From contig JAPWHL010000008.1 in NCBI GenBank assembly GCA_027214255.1, forward strand, positions 98,838-162,837: a DNA stretch of 64,000 nt, given 5' to 3'. Origin of the DNA: Roseovarius aestuarii (lineage in GTDB: Bacteria; Pseudomonadota; Alphaproteobacteria; Rhodobacterales; Rhodobacteraceae). The notes below the pieces were generated by a model that did not search any database, was not told the origin of the DNA, and worked only from the letters and a program-made list of their open reading frames with translations. Position numbers and translations under genes: made by a program. Every line of letters begins with the position of its first letter. The first letter of the stretch is position 1. Shown piece by piece: positions 51,591-60,955 of the stretch.

Positions 51591-52709
51591 TCAAACACGT
51601 TCAACCAAAACAGATCCCACAGAATATCCCGCCCCGAACGAACAAATCAGACCGATATCGCCTGCTTTCAGATCATCCGAATTTTGCGAAAAGGCAATGA
51701 TGGATCCCGCAGACGAAGTGTTGGCATAATCCTGAAGGATGTTAGGCTGCTCATGCGGTTCTGGCACACGGCCCAGCACCTTGCGGCCGATAAAATCGTT
51801 CATCGCCTTGTTCGCTTGATGCAACCATAGCCGCCCAAGCTGATCAGCCGTTACATTTTCATCCTGCAGGTGCTGCTGGATATGTTGGGAGACCATCGGC
51901 AGCACTTCTTTGAATACGCGCCGCCCTTCTTGCATAAACTGCATGTCACGGCGGTCTTCCATCTGTTGATGGGCCCGGCGCAGAAACCCGTTGTTGTTGC
52001 GGATGTTGTTTGAAAACTGCGTCGCACAGCGCGTACTGCGAATCCGAAAATAATCCGATGTGGCGGCGGTGTCGGGTTCAATCACCGTGGCGGTGCAGAC
52101 GTCTCCAAAAATGAAATGACAATCCCGATCGCGCCATTCCAGATGAGCACTGCAAATCTCGGGATTTACCACAATGGCGCAGCGGGCCGATCCTGATCGT
52201 ACCATATCTGCCGCCGCCTGTATCCCGAAGGTCGCCGATGAACAGGCCACATTCATATCAAACGCAAATCCGCCCGCGCCCAGAAGATCCTGAATTTCAA
52301 CCGCAATCGCCGGATAGGCACGTTCGTGGTTCGAGGCGGAACAAATGATAAGATCAACATCCTGCCCGGCACGCCCGGCTCGGTCCAACGCAATGCGGCA
52401 CGCGGCCAACGCCATTTCAGCCATCAAGGATGGCCTATCATCACTGCGCGCGGGCAAGACGGGGTGCATCACATCCGGGTTCAAAACACCCGTTTTATCC
52501 ATGACGTGGCGCTGATGAATTCCCGACGCGTTGACGATAAACTCACTACTTGAATGGGCCTTGGCTAGGACCAAACCCTTCGCGATTTCATCCGCATGAT
52601 CGGCGTTGAACTTATCCGCATACGCATTAAAAGCCGCGACCAACTCATCATTGGTGATGATGTCAGGCGGGGTAAAAACGCCGGTGCCGGTGATGGCGGG
52701 GGTGATCAT
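51591..52709 (-). CDS. Beta-ketoacyl-ACP synthase III family protein (FabH-like)
   Basis: The 372-residue thiolase-fold protein has the FabH triad: Cys156 in NVACSSATFG, His in WLHQANKAM (about 302) and Asn in NTSSAGS (about 333). It is about 50 residues longer than housekeeping FabH and stands without fab genes. It probably condenses a special acyl-CoA with malonyl-ACP or acyl carrier. The start at 52709 has CAGGAG seven bases upstream. Confidence 0.85.
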   Translation of the reverse strand: MITPAITGTGVFTPPDIITNDELVAAFNAYADKFNADHADEIAKGLVLAKAHSSSEFIVNASGIHQRHVMDKTGVLNPDVMHPVLPARSDDRPSLMAEMALAACRIALDRAGRAGQDVDLIICSASNHERAYPAIAVEIQDLLGAGGFAFDMNVACSSATFGIQAAADMVRSGSARCAIVVNPEICSAHLEWRDRDCHFIFGDVCTATVIEPDTAATSDYFRIRSTRCATQFSNNIRNNNGFLRRAHQQMEDRRDMQFMQEGRRVFKEVLPMVSQHIQQHLQDENVTADQLGRLWLHQANKAMNDFIGRKVLGRVPEPHEQPNILQDYANTSSAGSIIAFSQNSDDLKAGDIGLICSFGAGYSVGSVLVERV

Positions 52710-52778
52710 AAGCGTGCTCCTGATACGCCCGGAGCACAATCGTCGGATACATGCCCCGGCGTCAACCTTAACGAAACG

Positions 52779-53738
52779 TCACCGGGGACTGTTTACCGCA
52801 TTGGGCGGCTGGCCCGTTTCGAAAAACGCCTTCAGATTATCAACAGCCAACAGGCCCATGGCTTCACGCACCTCCAGCGCACTGGTGCCAAGATGCGGCA
52901 ACAGCGTGACGTTCTCCATCACGCGCAAGGCCTCGGGCACGTTTGGCTCATGCTCGTAGACGTCTAGCCCAGCCCCGGCGATACGCCCTTTCTGCAACGC
53001 CGCAATCAACGCCGCCTCGTCCACCACATCGCCCCGCGAAATATTCACCAGATGGGCATGGCGCGGCATCTGCGCCAGTTGAGGCGCGCCAATAAAGTGA
53101 TGCGTCTCCGCGCTGCCTGGCACGCATAAGATCGAGATATCGGACTGCGCCAAAACCGCATCCAGCGGCAAGCGTCGGGCCTCAAACGGCAGATCCTTTT
53201 CGCTACGCGCTGTATAGAGAACCTTCATTCCGAACCCGAAATGACAGCGTCGTGCGATCGCCGAGCCGATACGTCCCATACCGACTATCCCTACAGTCTT
53301 GCCCGTGACATGCTGGCCCAGCAACTGGGTTGGATGCCAGCCAGTCCATTTACCTGCGCGCACGATGCGCTCTCCCTCGCCGGCGCGGCGCGCGCTCATC
53401 AACATCAACGTCATCGCGATATCCGCGGTCGCATCAGTGACCGCACCGGGTGTGTTTGTGACGGTAATCCCACAGGTTTCGGCGGCATCGGAATCGATAT
53501 GATTATACCCCACGCCAAAGTTCGCCAATACCTTGCACCGATGTGGCCCATCCCCAAGAATCTCGGCGCTGAATTGATCACCCAACGTCGTCAAAACGCC
53601 ATCATATAACGCCAGCGCCGCGCGCATTTCGCCGGGCTTCATCGCAGATGTGCTGTCACGCACCTCAACATCAAACGCGGCTTCAGCTGCCGCAACCACC
53701 GAAGACGGCAACGGTCGGGTCAGAAAGACGCGGGTCAC
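52779..53738 (-). CDS. D-2-hydroxyacid dehydrogenase (glyoxylate/hydroxypyruvate reductase-like)
   Basis: The 319-residue NAD(P)-dependent enzyme has the nucleotide motif GKTVGIVGMGRIGSAIARR (about 146-164), the substrate Arg region LVNISRGDVVDEAALIAAL and the catalytic His in LLPHLGTSALEVREAMG. It is the last gene of the proC-csaA-dehydrogenase group, with an ATGA overlap to csaA. Confidence 0.88.
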   Translation of the reverse strand: MTRVFLTRPLPSSVVAAAEAAFDVEVRDSTSAMKPGEMRAALALYDGVLTTLGDQFSAEILGDGPHRCKVLANFGVGYNHIDSDAAETCGITVTNTPGAVTDATADIAMTLMLMSARRAGEGERIVRAGKWTGWHPTQLLGQHVTGKTVGIVGMGRIGSAIARRCHFGFGMKVLYTARSEKDLPFEARRLPLDAVLAQSDISILCVPGSAETHHFIGAPQLAQMPRHAHLVNISRGDVVDEAALIAALQKGRIAGAGLDVYEHEPNVPEALRVMENVTLLPHLGTSALEVREAMGLLAVDNLKAFFETGQPPNAVNSPR

Positions 53739-54073
53739 TGCAACCGCTCCCCCAGAGGCGCATCACGGTCAGGGCGCGTCAAAACGATATCTCCATTGGC
53801 ATCCGCGACCCCCAAAACCAACACTTCAGAGCGCACCGGGCCAATCTGACGCGGAGGAAAGTTGACAACCCCCATCACCAGCGTGCCCACCAACCCTTCG
53901 GGTGTATAATGCACGGTGATCTGCGCCGAGCTTTTACGCTCGCCAATCTCGGGGCCAAAATCAATCCACAGCTTGTAGGCTGGCTTGCGCGCTTCGGGGA
54001 ATTCTTCAGCGCGCGTAATGCGTCCCACGCGAATATCTACCGCCAGAAACTGCTCAAACGTGATCTCACCCAT
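53735..54073 (-). CDS. csaA: tRNA-binding protein CsaA family
   Basis: The 112-residue OB-fold protein has FLAVDIRVGRITRAEEFPEARKPAYKLWIDFG and the late VVNFPPRQIGPVRSEVLVLGV, both typical of CsaA. The family binds tRNA and has been described as an export-related chaperone in Bacillus. It overlaps both neighbours by a few bases (8 with proC, 4 with the dehydrogenase gene). Confidence 0.93.
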   Translation of the reverse strand: MGEITFEQFLAVDIRVGRITRAEEFPEARKPAYKLWIDFGPEIGERKSSAQITVHYTPEGLVGTLVMGVVNFPPRQIGPVRSEVLVLGVADANGDIVLTRPDRDAPLGERLQ

Positions 54074-54881
54074 TGGCCAACTCCCGCGACCGGCTTGCGG
54101 CGGCCGCGACGGTCGCCCTCATCAACGGTGGCAACCCGGATTGCTCATCCATCAACACCTCCAGCCCGGCCTGCGTCGTGCCATTCGGACTCGTTACATT
54201 CACGCGCAACTGCGCTGGTGTTTCATCCGCCGCCTCGGCCAAGGCCCCGGCCCCTGCCACCGTGGCTTGCGCCAATTGCATGGCCAATTCAGGCGACAGC
54301 CCCTCGGCCTCACCGGCCTTTGCCAAACACTCAATCATATGAAACACATAAGCCGGACCAGACCCAGACACCCCGGTCACCGCATCCATTTGCGCCTCGT
54401 TCTGCAATCGCACAACCTGCCCAACAGCGCATAACAACGTTTCGGCCAGATCCACTTGATCGCTTGTCGCATGAGCATTGCCGATGATCGCGGTAATCCC
54501 ACGGCCTACCGCGGCTGGCGTGTTCGGCATCGCGCGAATGATCGGGCTCGTCCCGCCCAGCGCCTCTTCAAACGCTGAAATCGGCGTCCCCGCAGCCACC
54601 GACACAAACAACGTCGCCCCATTGCCCATGGCTGCAATCGCGGGCAATGCATCGCCCATCATCTGCGGCTTGACCGCAATCAAAACAATTCCCGGCGCCG
54701 CCGGCAGATCACTGTTGATGTGAACGCCCGTTGCGCGCAGCCACTCAGACGGGTGCGGATCAATGACCCAGACAGAGCTTGGCGGCAATCCATCTGCAAG
54801 CCATCCCTGCAACATCGCGGAGCCCATCTTGCCGCACCCCAGCAAAACCAGCCCGTTTTGGGCTACATAATCCATATCCAT
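54066..54881 (-). CDS. proC: Pyrroline-5-carboxylate reductase
   Basis: The 271-residue protein has an N-terminal NADP fold (LVLLGCGKMGSAMLQGWLADG) and the P5C reductase signature VSGSGPAYVFHMIECLAKAGEAEGLSPELAMQLAQATVAGAG. It makes proline from pyrroline-5-carboxylate. A strong GGAGGG lies eight bases before the ATG at 54881. Confidence 0.95.
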   Translation of the reverse strand: MDMDYVAQNGLVLLGCGKMGSAMLQGWLADGLPPSSVWVIDPHPSEWLRATGVHINSDLPAAPGIVLIAVKPQMMGDALPAIAAMGNGATLFVSVAAGTPISAFEEALGGTSPIIRAMPNTPAAVGRGITAIIGNAHATSDQVDLAETLLCAVGQVVRLQNEAQMDAVTGVSGSGPAYVFHMIECLAKAGEAEGLSPELAMQLAQATVAGAGALAEAADETPAQLRVNVTSPNGTTQAGLEVLMDEQSGLPPLMRATVAAAASRSRELANG

Positions 54882-54984
54882 GCGACATTCCCTCCTGCGT
54901 TACCGTCCATTGGACACAGTGTTACGCCGCACGATTCCAAGGAGCAATGCACTAAGCTTAAATCAAGCAAAGTCCCGCCCCGTG

Positions 54985-55043
54985 CATCTTCTGGCCAGAA
55001 ATATCCCGGGGAGCCATTGAAAGCGCCATGCGTTTTCAATGGC
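54985..55043. repeat. Short intergenic repeat, copy 3, with adjoining hairpin
   Basis: CTTCTGGCCAGAAATATCCC at about 54989-55008 is the same element as at 45573-45600. It adjoins a hairpin with arms GCCATTGAAA (55013-55022) and TTTCAATGGC (55034-55043), and a GGGGC-AGA-GCCCC snapback just after. It lies in the 253-base gap between proC and the ybjN-like gene. Confidence 0.6.
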
Positions 55044-55134
55044 AGGGGCAGAGCCCCTAAATCTTGCGAAACTGCGTGCCGCAGGCACCCTATTTCATTG
55101 CATTACATGTAGAACCTCAGGTGCCGCACCCATG

Positions 55135-55635
55135 TCAGGCACGCCCATAGGCTTCGGCGATGGCAACCTGCATTGCATCCCTTGGGGTGCGGCCACCCCA
55201 AACAACCAATTGAAAGGCAGGGTAATACCGTTCGGCACTCAGGACGGCGGCCGAGATCATCGTGTCAATCTGTTCCGGACTGGCGTCTTGTCCGCCCGCC
55301 AAAACCAGACCATAGCGATAGACCATCAGTTTTTGCTCACCCCAAAACGTAAACGCCCCGGCCCAGCATTGATCGTTCACCGCATTCAAGGCCTCGTATA
55401 ACGCGGGCTGGCGGTCGGATGGGGGGTCCATATCAAAGGTACACACCATCCTCAGCGTTTCGTCATACCCCGACCAGTCCAGTGTAATGGCGTAGGTCCG
55501 CCATTGCCCTTCCACGGCCATGGCGATCTGGTCATCACCGATCCGGTCAAAGTCCCATTCATTGTGGGCGGCCAGATGTTCGACGATATCGATGGGGTGG
55601 ATTTCTTCGGTCAGGAATTGCTCAGACAGGGACAT
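55135..55635 (-). CDS. YbjN domain-containing protein
   Basis: The 166-residue soluble protein has the YbjN (type III secretion chaperone-like) fold, with conserved EGQWRTYAITLDWSGYDETLRMVCTFDMDPP and LVLAGGQDASPEQIDTMI. In Rhodobacterales this gene regularly precedes proC. E. coli YbjN affects stress and motility; the function here is unknown. Confidence 0.87.
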   Translation of the reverse strand: MSLSEQFLTEEIHPIDIVEHLAAHNEWDFDRIGDDQIAMAVEGQWRTYAITLDWSGYDETLRMVCTFDMDPPSDRQPALYEALNAVNDQCWAGAFTFWGEQKLMVYRYGLVLAGGQDASPEQIDTMISAAVLSAERYYPAFQLVVWGGRTPRDAMQVAIAEAYGRA

Positions 55636-55775
55636 TGCGCGACCTCAATTTTGTTTTAGCGCCGCGGCCCCGGAACGGCCCCTAGCGCTGGGTGCCTGCT
55701 CTATGGGCGGGGGCTATTCCCTCCGCCCATACTAGATATGGTGGGACAGCGAAAAGGCCCTGTAAAGAGATTTGT

Positions 55776-55804
55776 TGTGGATATCCTCAATAACTTGTGG
55801 ATAG
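55776..55804. other. Two DnaA-box-like 9-mers
   Basis: TGTGGATAT (55776-55784) and TGTGGATAG (55796-55804) each differ in one base from the DnaA-box form TGTGGATAA and are 20 bases apart, in the gap before the ybjN gene. No dnaA, hemE or par gene is near, so I do not call an origin. Confidence 0.25.
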
Positions 55805-55838
55805 TTCCCGTGAGGGCCGCAATATGCGGACAATTGCC

Positions 55839-56087
55839 CTAAGGTTTGGCGTGTCCTGCCAGATGTACCGCAATGTCGTGCAGAACCCCCAACTCGTCCA
55901 GCACCAACAGATCCTCCAATAATCGATCAAGGTTCCGGCTATAGGCAATGATCGCGGCATCCCGGCGCAATTGATCGGGAGCTGTGCGTATGATCTGTTT
56001 TAAAGCACGCGCCTTGGCCAGCGCATCGCGCACCCGTTCCAAGTGCTGTGCGACCTCAGAGGGCATGCGCACACGCTCGCCGGGCAC
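55839..56087 (-). CDS. Small hypothetical helical protein
   Basis: This is an 82-residue charged protein, predicted mainly helical (VAQHLERVRDALAKARALKQIIRTAPDQLRRDAAIIAYSRNLDRLLEDLLVLDEL). No signal peptide, no cysteine, no known domain. It starts with GTG at 56087; an ATG at 56066 is an alternative. It has normal codon use and no overlapping competitor, so I take it as a probable gene of unknown function. Confidence 0.55.
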   Translation of the reverse strand: MPGERVRMPSEVAQHLERVRDALAKARALKQIIRTAPDQLRRDAAIIAYSRNLDRLLEDLLVLDELGVLHDIAVHLAGHAKP

Positions 56088-56455
56088 ATCCCTGCCCGCT
56101 GGGATCGTTTGTTCCGTGCTTGGCCCCTAGACGCCTTCGGTCACAACACGCCATCCCGCACCCCCCGTAGATACATGTCTCGTCCTGGCAACGAACAAAA
56201 AATATGACACTTTTGGGGGCAGGTTTACAACTTAACGATTGCCGTTAACCATTATTAATTGTGTCAGCCTGTTGCGACTACAATGCGGTATAAAGATTTT
56301 TTGACGCTTCAACAGTTATCACGGACATCTGCATCACTTACCGCATGGTTAACGCGATCAACGTGCCGTAGCGGACATGTCTTTGGAATTGCCCGGCCAA
56401 TGCAAAGCATTGGCATATCCGGCCGTCAGCAGCCTTAACCGCAAGAACCGAAGGT
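56088..56455. other. 368-bp gap between the small hypothetical gene and ubiK
   Basis: The stretch is AT-richer than its surroundings, chiefly around 56190-56330. It holds three TTAA(C) words (56232, 56245, 56255) whose spacing does not fit the CtrA consensus. I see no gene, terminator or RNA. Confidence 0.4.
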
Positions 56456-56704
56456 TCAGGCCCGGTCATGACCTTCCAAAGCGTCAAGGCGCGCCTTTAA
56501 AGCTTCGTTTTCTTCGCGGGCCTTCTGCGCCATCGCTCGCACGGCATCGAATTCTTCGCGCGTCACAAAATCGCGGTCAGCCAGCCAACGGTCCACCAAG
56601 GACGACATCGCCGTCCCGGCCTCTTCCTTTGCACCTTGGGCCACCCCCATGGCGTTGGTCATCAACTGCGAGATATCGTCGAGCACTTTGTTACGGGTTT
56701 GCAT
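56456..56704 (-). CDS. ubiK: UbiK family accessory factor (BMFP domain)
   Basis: The 82-residue protein has an N-terminal amphipathic helix (LDDISQLMTNAMGVAQGA) and a C-terminal coiled coil (FVTREEFDAVRAMAQKAREENEALKARLDALEG). UbiK/YqiC helps the soluble ubiquinone synthesis complex. The start has CGGAGG six bases upstream. It is divergent from lgt, the usual order in Rhodobacterales. Confidence 0.9.
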   Translation of the reverse strand: MQTRNKVLDDISQLMTNAMGVAQGAKEEAGTAMSSLVDRWLADRDFVTREEFDAVRAMAQKAREENEALKARLDALEGHDRA

Positions 56705-56818
56705 CGGTCGCCTCCGGAAATTGGTTTGCGCCATATATGGGGCCGAAAGCGATACATCACAAGGTCGGGAACAACGACGACTTCGGCGTTGACTTCTTAG
56801 GCGCGGCGCGGTCAACAC

Positions 56819-57715
56819 ATGCATATGCAGGCTGTCATTCCATTCCCTCACATCTCGCCCGAGATATTCTCAATCTCTGTTTTCGGCTTTGAGCTGGCCC
56901 TACGGTGGTATGCCTTGGCGTATATCGTCGGCATCCTCATCGGCTGGCGCATTGTGTTGCACGCGGTCCGCACCCCCCGTCTGTGGCGCGATCAAAAGCC
57001 CGCCATGACTGCGCCGCAGGTCGAAGACCTCCTGTTTTGGGCCATTCTTGGCGTGATTCTAGGCGGGCGCTTGGGGTTTGTTCTGTTTTACCAGCCCGGA
57101 TATTACCTGTCCCGTCCGCTGGAAGTCCTGATGGTATGGCAGGGCGGCATGTCATTTCATGGCGGTATGCTGGGTGTATTGGTGGCCTGTGTTCTGTTCG
57201 CGCGCCGCAACGGGTTACGCTTGCTCAGTGTTGCGGATTTGTTGTGTTTGGCAGCGCCCGTCGGGCTTTTGCTGGGCCGGATCGCCAATTTCATCAATGC
57301 AGAGCTGTGGGGTCGCCCAACCGACCTGCCCTGGGGCGTCATTTTTCCCGGCGGAGCTGCGCAGGATTGCCCCGGCATTCTGACATTATGCGCGCGCCAC
57401 CCGTCACAATTATACGAGGCGGCACTGGAAGGCGCGTTATTGGGCACCGTTCTATTGTGGATGGCATGGCGACGCGGTGCGCTACAATGTCCGGGCCGGA
57501 TTTCTGGGCTGTTCTTCGTCGGTTACGGGCTGGCTCGATTCGCAGTTGAGTTCGTGCGACAGGCCGACATGCAGTTCATCACCGAAGACAACCCGCTGGG
57601 CCATGCCCTGCAATTTGGCGGGGGGCTGGGTCTGAGCATGGGACAAATACTGTCGCTGCCAATGATCGCATTTGGCGTAATCTTGCTGGTGCTGGCGCGC
57701 CGCCCGGCATCGTGA
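56819..57715 (+). CDS. lgt: Prolipoprotein diacylglyceryl transferase
   Basis: The 298-residue inner-membrane enzyme has about seven helices and the Lgt signature [25 protein letters not shown] (about 157-181). The catalytic-region HGGMLG and RHPSQLYEA are present. It transfers diacylglycerol to the lipobox cysteine of prolipoproteins. A second in-frame ATG lies two codons later. It overlaps the next gene by 4 bases. Confidence 0.95.
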   Translation: MHMQAVIPFPHISPEIFSISVFGFELALRWYALAYIVGILIGWRIVLHAVRTPRLWRDQKPAMTAPQVEDLLFWAILGVILGGRLGFVLFYQPGYYLSRPLEVLMVWQGGMSFHGGMLGVLVACVLFARRNGLRLLSVADLLCLAAPVGLLLGRIANFINAELWGRPTDLPWGVIFPGGAAQDCPGILTLCARHPSQLYEAALEGALLGTVLLWMAWRRGALQCPGRISGLFFVGYGLARFAVEFVRQADMQFITEDNPLGHALQFGGGLGLSMGQILSLPMIAFGVILLVLARRPAS

Positions 57716-58779
57716 CCCCCCTGACGCGGCTGATCGCGGCACAAATCGACGCCGCCGGGCCGATCACGTTGGCCGATTACATGGGCCTGTGCCTGATGCA
57801 TCCGCAACACGGCTATTACGCCACGCGTGACCCGTTGGGCGCAGCCGGGGATTTCATCACCGCACCTGAAATCAGCCAGATATTCGGCGAGTTGCTGGGC
57901 CTATCATTGGCGCAATGCTGGTTGGATCAGGGCGCTCCCTCACCTTTTGCCCTGGTCGAGCTGGGGCCGGGGCGTGGCACCTTAATGGCCGATGTTTTAC
58001 GGGCCACCGCGCGTGTCCCCGGTTTTCACAAAGCATTGCGCCTGCATTTGGTAGAAACTTCGACGGCATTGCGCGCCTGTCAGGCCGAGCGATTGACGGA
58101 GTATTCTCCCACGTGGCACGAACAGATTGAAACCCTGCCCGACCTTCCCTTGTTCGCTATTGCCAACGAATTTTTCGACGCCCTGCCCATCCGTCAGTTT
58201 CAGCGCAGCGGTGATGGCTGGTGCGAACGGGTGATCGGGCTGTCCAAGGATGGGACTTTGACACCGGGGTTAGCCGCGTCTGGCGCGACTGGCGCGCTGG
58301 CCCATCGGCTGAAGGATACGGCCGACGGCGATGTCGTAGAGACATGCCCACTGGGCACACGCATCGCCACCGAAATCGGTCAGCGCATCGCCCAACAGGG
58401 CGGTTCGGCACTGATTGTCGATTATGGCGATTGGCGCACGCTGGGCGATACTTTTCAAGCCTTGCAAGATCACGCCACGGCCAATCCCTATGAGTCGCCC
58501 GGCCATGCCGACCTGACCGCGCATGTCGATTTTGAGGCACTCGCAATTGCTGCCGCACCCGCGCGTCACACCCGCCTGACACCCCAAGGCGTCTTTCTGG
58601 AACGATTGGGCGCAACACAAAGGGCCCAGACACTGGCCGCATCGCTCAGCGGAGAAGCACTAACAGCGCATGTTGGTGCACATCGGCGCTTGACCCACCC
58701 CGATGAAATGGGGACGCTCTTTAAAGTGATGGGCCTTTATCCCGAAGGTGCCACACCGCCACCAGGCCTGAACCCATGA
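57712..58779 (+). CDS. MidA/NDUFAF7 family SAM-dependent methyltransferase
   Basis: The 355-residue protein has [41 protein letters not shown] near the N terminus and the SAM motif [18 protein letters not shown]. The family methylates an arginine of a complex I subunit in mitochondria. It starts with GTG at 57712, overlapping the lgt stop. The lgt-midA-pgeF order is common in this order. Confidence 0.9.
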   Translation: MTPLTRLIAAQIDAAGPITLADYMGLCLMHPQHGYYATRDPLGAAGDFITAPEISQIFGELLGLSLAQCWLDQGAPSPFALVELGPGRGTLMADVLRATARVPGFHKALRLHLVETSTALRACQAERLTEYSPTWHEQIETLPDLPLFAIANEFFDALPIRQFQRSGDGWCERVIGLSKDGTLTPGLAASGATGALAHRLKDTADGDVVETCPLGTRIATEIGQRIAQQGGSALIVDYGDWRTLGDTFQALQDHATANPYESPGHADLTAHVDFEALAIAAAPARHTRLTPQGVFLERLGATQRAQTLAASLSGEALTAHVGAHRRLTHPDEMGTLFKVMGLYPEGATPPPGLNP

Positions 58780-58789
58780 AGTCTATGCA

Positions 58790-59554
58790 ATGACGTTGGA
58801 AATCCTGACAGCTGACAGCCTTGCGCCCCTGCGCCACGGTTTCTTCACCCGGCATGGCGGCGCATCCTCGGGGATATTCAAGGGGCTCAACTGTGGCTTG
58901 GGATCATCGGACCAAAAGGAAATCGTGCAAATCAACCGCGCCCGCGTGGCGGACGCGATGGACGTGCCTCACGACAAATTGTTGACCGTGCATCAGGTGC
59001 ATTCCGCCACTGTCGTGCCTATCGTCGCCCCCGTGACCAAACCCGACACGCCTCCGCGCGCTGATGCGATGGTTACCGCGACACCCGGCGTGGCACTGGC
59101 CGTGCTGACGGCAGATTGCCAACCAGTGTTGTTTGCCGACCCTCATGCCGGAGTCATTGGCGCGGCACATGCAGGATGGCGCGGCGCGCTGGACGGAGTG
59201 TTGGAGGCAACAGTAGATGCCATGGAGGCCTTGGGCGCGACCCGCGCGAATATCAACGCCGTCATCGGCCCCTCAATCAGCCAAACAGCTTATGAGGTCG
59301 GACCCGAGTTCATGGACAGCTTTCTAGCCGAAGATCCCGAATCCAGCCGTTTCTTTGCGGGTGGCGTCGGAGACCGGGTGCAGTTCGATCTGCCGGGGTT
59401 CGGACTGTATCGTTTGCGGCAAGCGGGAGTGGGTGACGCAACATGGACGCGCCATTGCACCTATGGCGACGCCGACCGATTCTATTCCTATCGTCGTGCC
59501 ACACATCTGGGTGAGGCCGATTATGGCCGTCTGATTGCAGCAATCAGCCTGTAG
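58790..59554 (+). CDS. pgeF: Peptidoglycan editing factor PgeF (YfiH, laccase-domain family)
   Basis: The 254-residue protein has the family metal site: VHQVHSATV (about 65), TADCQPVLFADP with the conserved Cys (about 104) and GAAHAGWRGALDGVLEATV with His (about 122). It removes wrong amino acids from murein precursors in E. coli, and some homologues act on purine nucleosides. It is 10 bases after the methyltransferase gene. Confidence 0.92.
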   Translation: MTLEILTADSLAPLRHGFFTRHGGASSGIFKGLNCGLGSSDQKEIVQINRARVADAMDVPHDKLLTVHQVHSATVVPIVAPVTKPDTPPRADAMVTATPGVALAVLTADCQPVLFADPHAGVIGAAHAGWRGALDGVLEATVDAMEALGATRANINAVIGPSISQTAYEVGPEFMDSFLAEDPESSRFFAGGVGDRVQFDLPGFGLYRLRQAGVGDATWTRHCTYGDADRFYSYRRATHLGEADYGRLIAAISL

Positions 59555-59820
59555 AACGCGCGCCTTAATGGCACATCCGGCCCAAAGTTGCCCCAATTGA
59601 TAAATTTCATCCGTTAGAACCCTGTGCAATCGGCGCACACCTATTGTATTTTATACCTTTATATCAATGACCTGCCGGATTGGCACATGATTTATCGCCA
59701 ATTCTCGATCACACATGAAAATTTCTGATACCTGCCAAACCTTAGCCGCAAACAGATGTCAGATTGTTTCTCATAGGACCACAAACACCGTTTTATGCGG
59801 GAATTATGAGGATTAATCAG

Positions 59821-59973
59821 ATGAGCAACACGGCCCCGAAACAACGCCGCTGGATGAAGTCGATTCTAGAGACCAGCACCCGCGACCTGCCGGCATTGCC
59901 ATTCCAACGAACACAGCGCCGCAAATCCAGCCAATCAGCCACCTCAACCGCACGGCTTCTGCGTACCGCCTAA
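59821..59973 (+). CDS. Small basic conserved protein (50 residues)
   Basis: The protein begins MSNTAPKQRRWMKSILETS and ends in an Arg/Ser-rich tail. GAGGA lies eight bases upstream of the ATG at 59821; the longer frame from 59764 lacks a ribosome site. I recall very similar 50-residue basic proteins as common and unannotated in Rhodobacterales. The charge suggests contact with nucleic acid or membrane. The function is unknown. The 266-base gap before it (59555-59820) is AT-rich with no other feature. Confidence 0.62.
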   Translation: MSNTAPKQRRWMKSILETSTRDLPALPFQRTQRRKSSQSATSTARLLRTA

Positions 59974-60148
59974 GGCAGCTTGGCGCGATACATAGCTTTG
60001 CGCGCACCGCCCGCAGGCCACGATACACACCGGATACTGGTGCCATACGCACTATTCAACAGCGGGCCCTTATGCCCAAACCTATGCTTTGAACGAAAGA
60101 TTCGGTGCAAATCGGCGCAGATGCGATAACCTGAAAAGGGACCACACC

Positions 60149-60922
60149 ATGGTTTACACCCCATCTGCCCTAAGCTTGGCCAATGCGATGCGTGCCGACA
60201 CAGGTTTTGCCGAGCCAGTATCAGCGCACTCTATCCCCAATGCACGCAAACCTGTCAGCATGCGCACCTATGAGGTGTCATCCCTGCGCCGCGACGGCGC
60301 GGTTGTGAACTCGCGCATAATGGCACCCGCCACACCTGCATTTGAGGCGGCATATACCGCCTTTGCGCGCGGCACCCTGATCACCACGACCCGAGGCCCA
60401 GTGGCCGTAGAGGATCTGGAGCCCGGCATGAAGATCGTCACAAACGAACGTGGCCCTTCGCCTTTGCTGTGGATCGGAACAACGTCGATGCGCCCCAGCC
60501 ACGACAACGGGCCCAGCCTGACACGGATCATGTCCGATGCTTTGGGTATTGGCCGTCCTATGTCAGACCTGATGACAGGCCCCGGCGCACGTATCCTGCA
60601 CAGAAGCCCATGCGCCATTGATGCGGCCTTGCGCCCGGTACGCGACCTGATCGACGGGAACCATGTTATTGAATTGCGCCCGCCCAGTGCCGTGCAGCTG
60701 TTTCACATCGCTTTGCAGCGCCACGCCACGATCACGGCTGCCGGTCTGGAGGTTGAAACCTATCACCCCGGCCCCGGATTCGAAAACATCCTGCCACATC
60801 AGCACTTTGCGCAGTTTATGGCGATGTTTCCCCATATCCAACGCCCGTCGGATTTTGGCAGCTTGGCCCATCCTCGCGAACCGCTGCGGACAACATCATC
60901 GGATGGGCGGATGGTGGGCTGA
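60149..60922 (+). CDS. Hint (Hedgehog/intein) domain protein
   Basis: The 257-residue protein has a Hint-type core: FARGTLITTTRGPVAVEDLEPGMKIVTNERGPSPLLWIG (about 71-109), later the VIELRPPSAVQLFHIALQRHATITAAGLEVETYHPG region. The first residue of the core is Ala/Arg-Gly where self-splicing domains have Cys or Ser, so splicing activity is doubtful. AAAGGGA precedes the start. Such single Hint proteins are very frequent in roseobacters and are thought to be linked to secreted RTX-like proteins; the role here is unknown. Confidence 0.8.
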   Translation: MVYTPSALSLANAMRADTGFAEPVSAHSIPNARKPVSMRTYEVSSLRRDGAVVNSRIMAPATPAFEAAYTAFARGTLITTTRGPVAVEDLEPGMKIVTNERGPSPLLWIGTTSMRPSHDNGPSLTRIMSDALGIGRPMSDLMTGPGARILHRSPCAIDAALRPVRDLIDGNHVIELRPPSAVQLFHIALQRHATITAAGLEVETYHPGPGFENILPHQHFAQFMAMFPHIQRPSDFGSLAHPREPLRTTSSDGRMVG

Positions 60923-60955
60923 AGCCCACCTTACGACTGGATGCGCTGTCGGGGC

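Noticed and set aside
56232..56258. CtrA-like TTAA/TTAAC words
   Set aside because: Spacings are 9 and 6 bases rather than the 7 of the full CtrA site.
55741..56330. Possible replication origin (DnaA-box-like words plus AT-rich stretch)
   Set aside because: Only two imperfect boxes, and none of the usual origin neighbours (dnaA, hemE, parAB, gidAB).
56377..56892. 171-codon plus-strand open frame
   Set aside because: It overlaps ubiK and the start of lgt; Pro/Arg-rich composition, no ribosome site, no domain.
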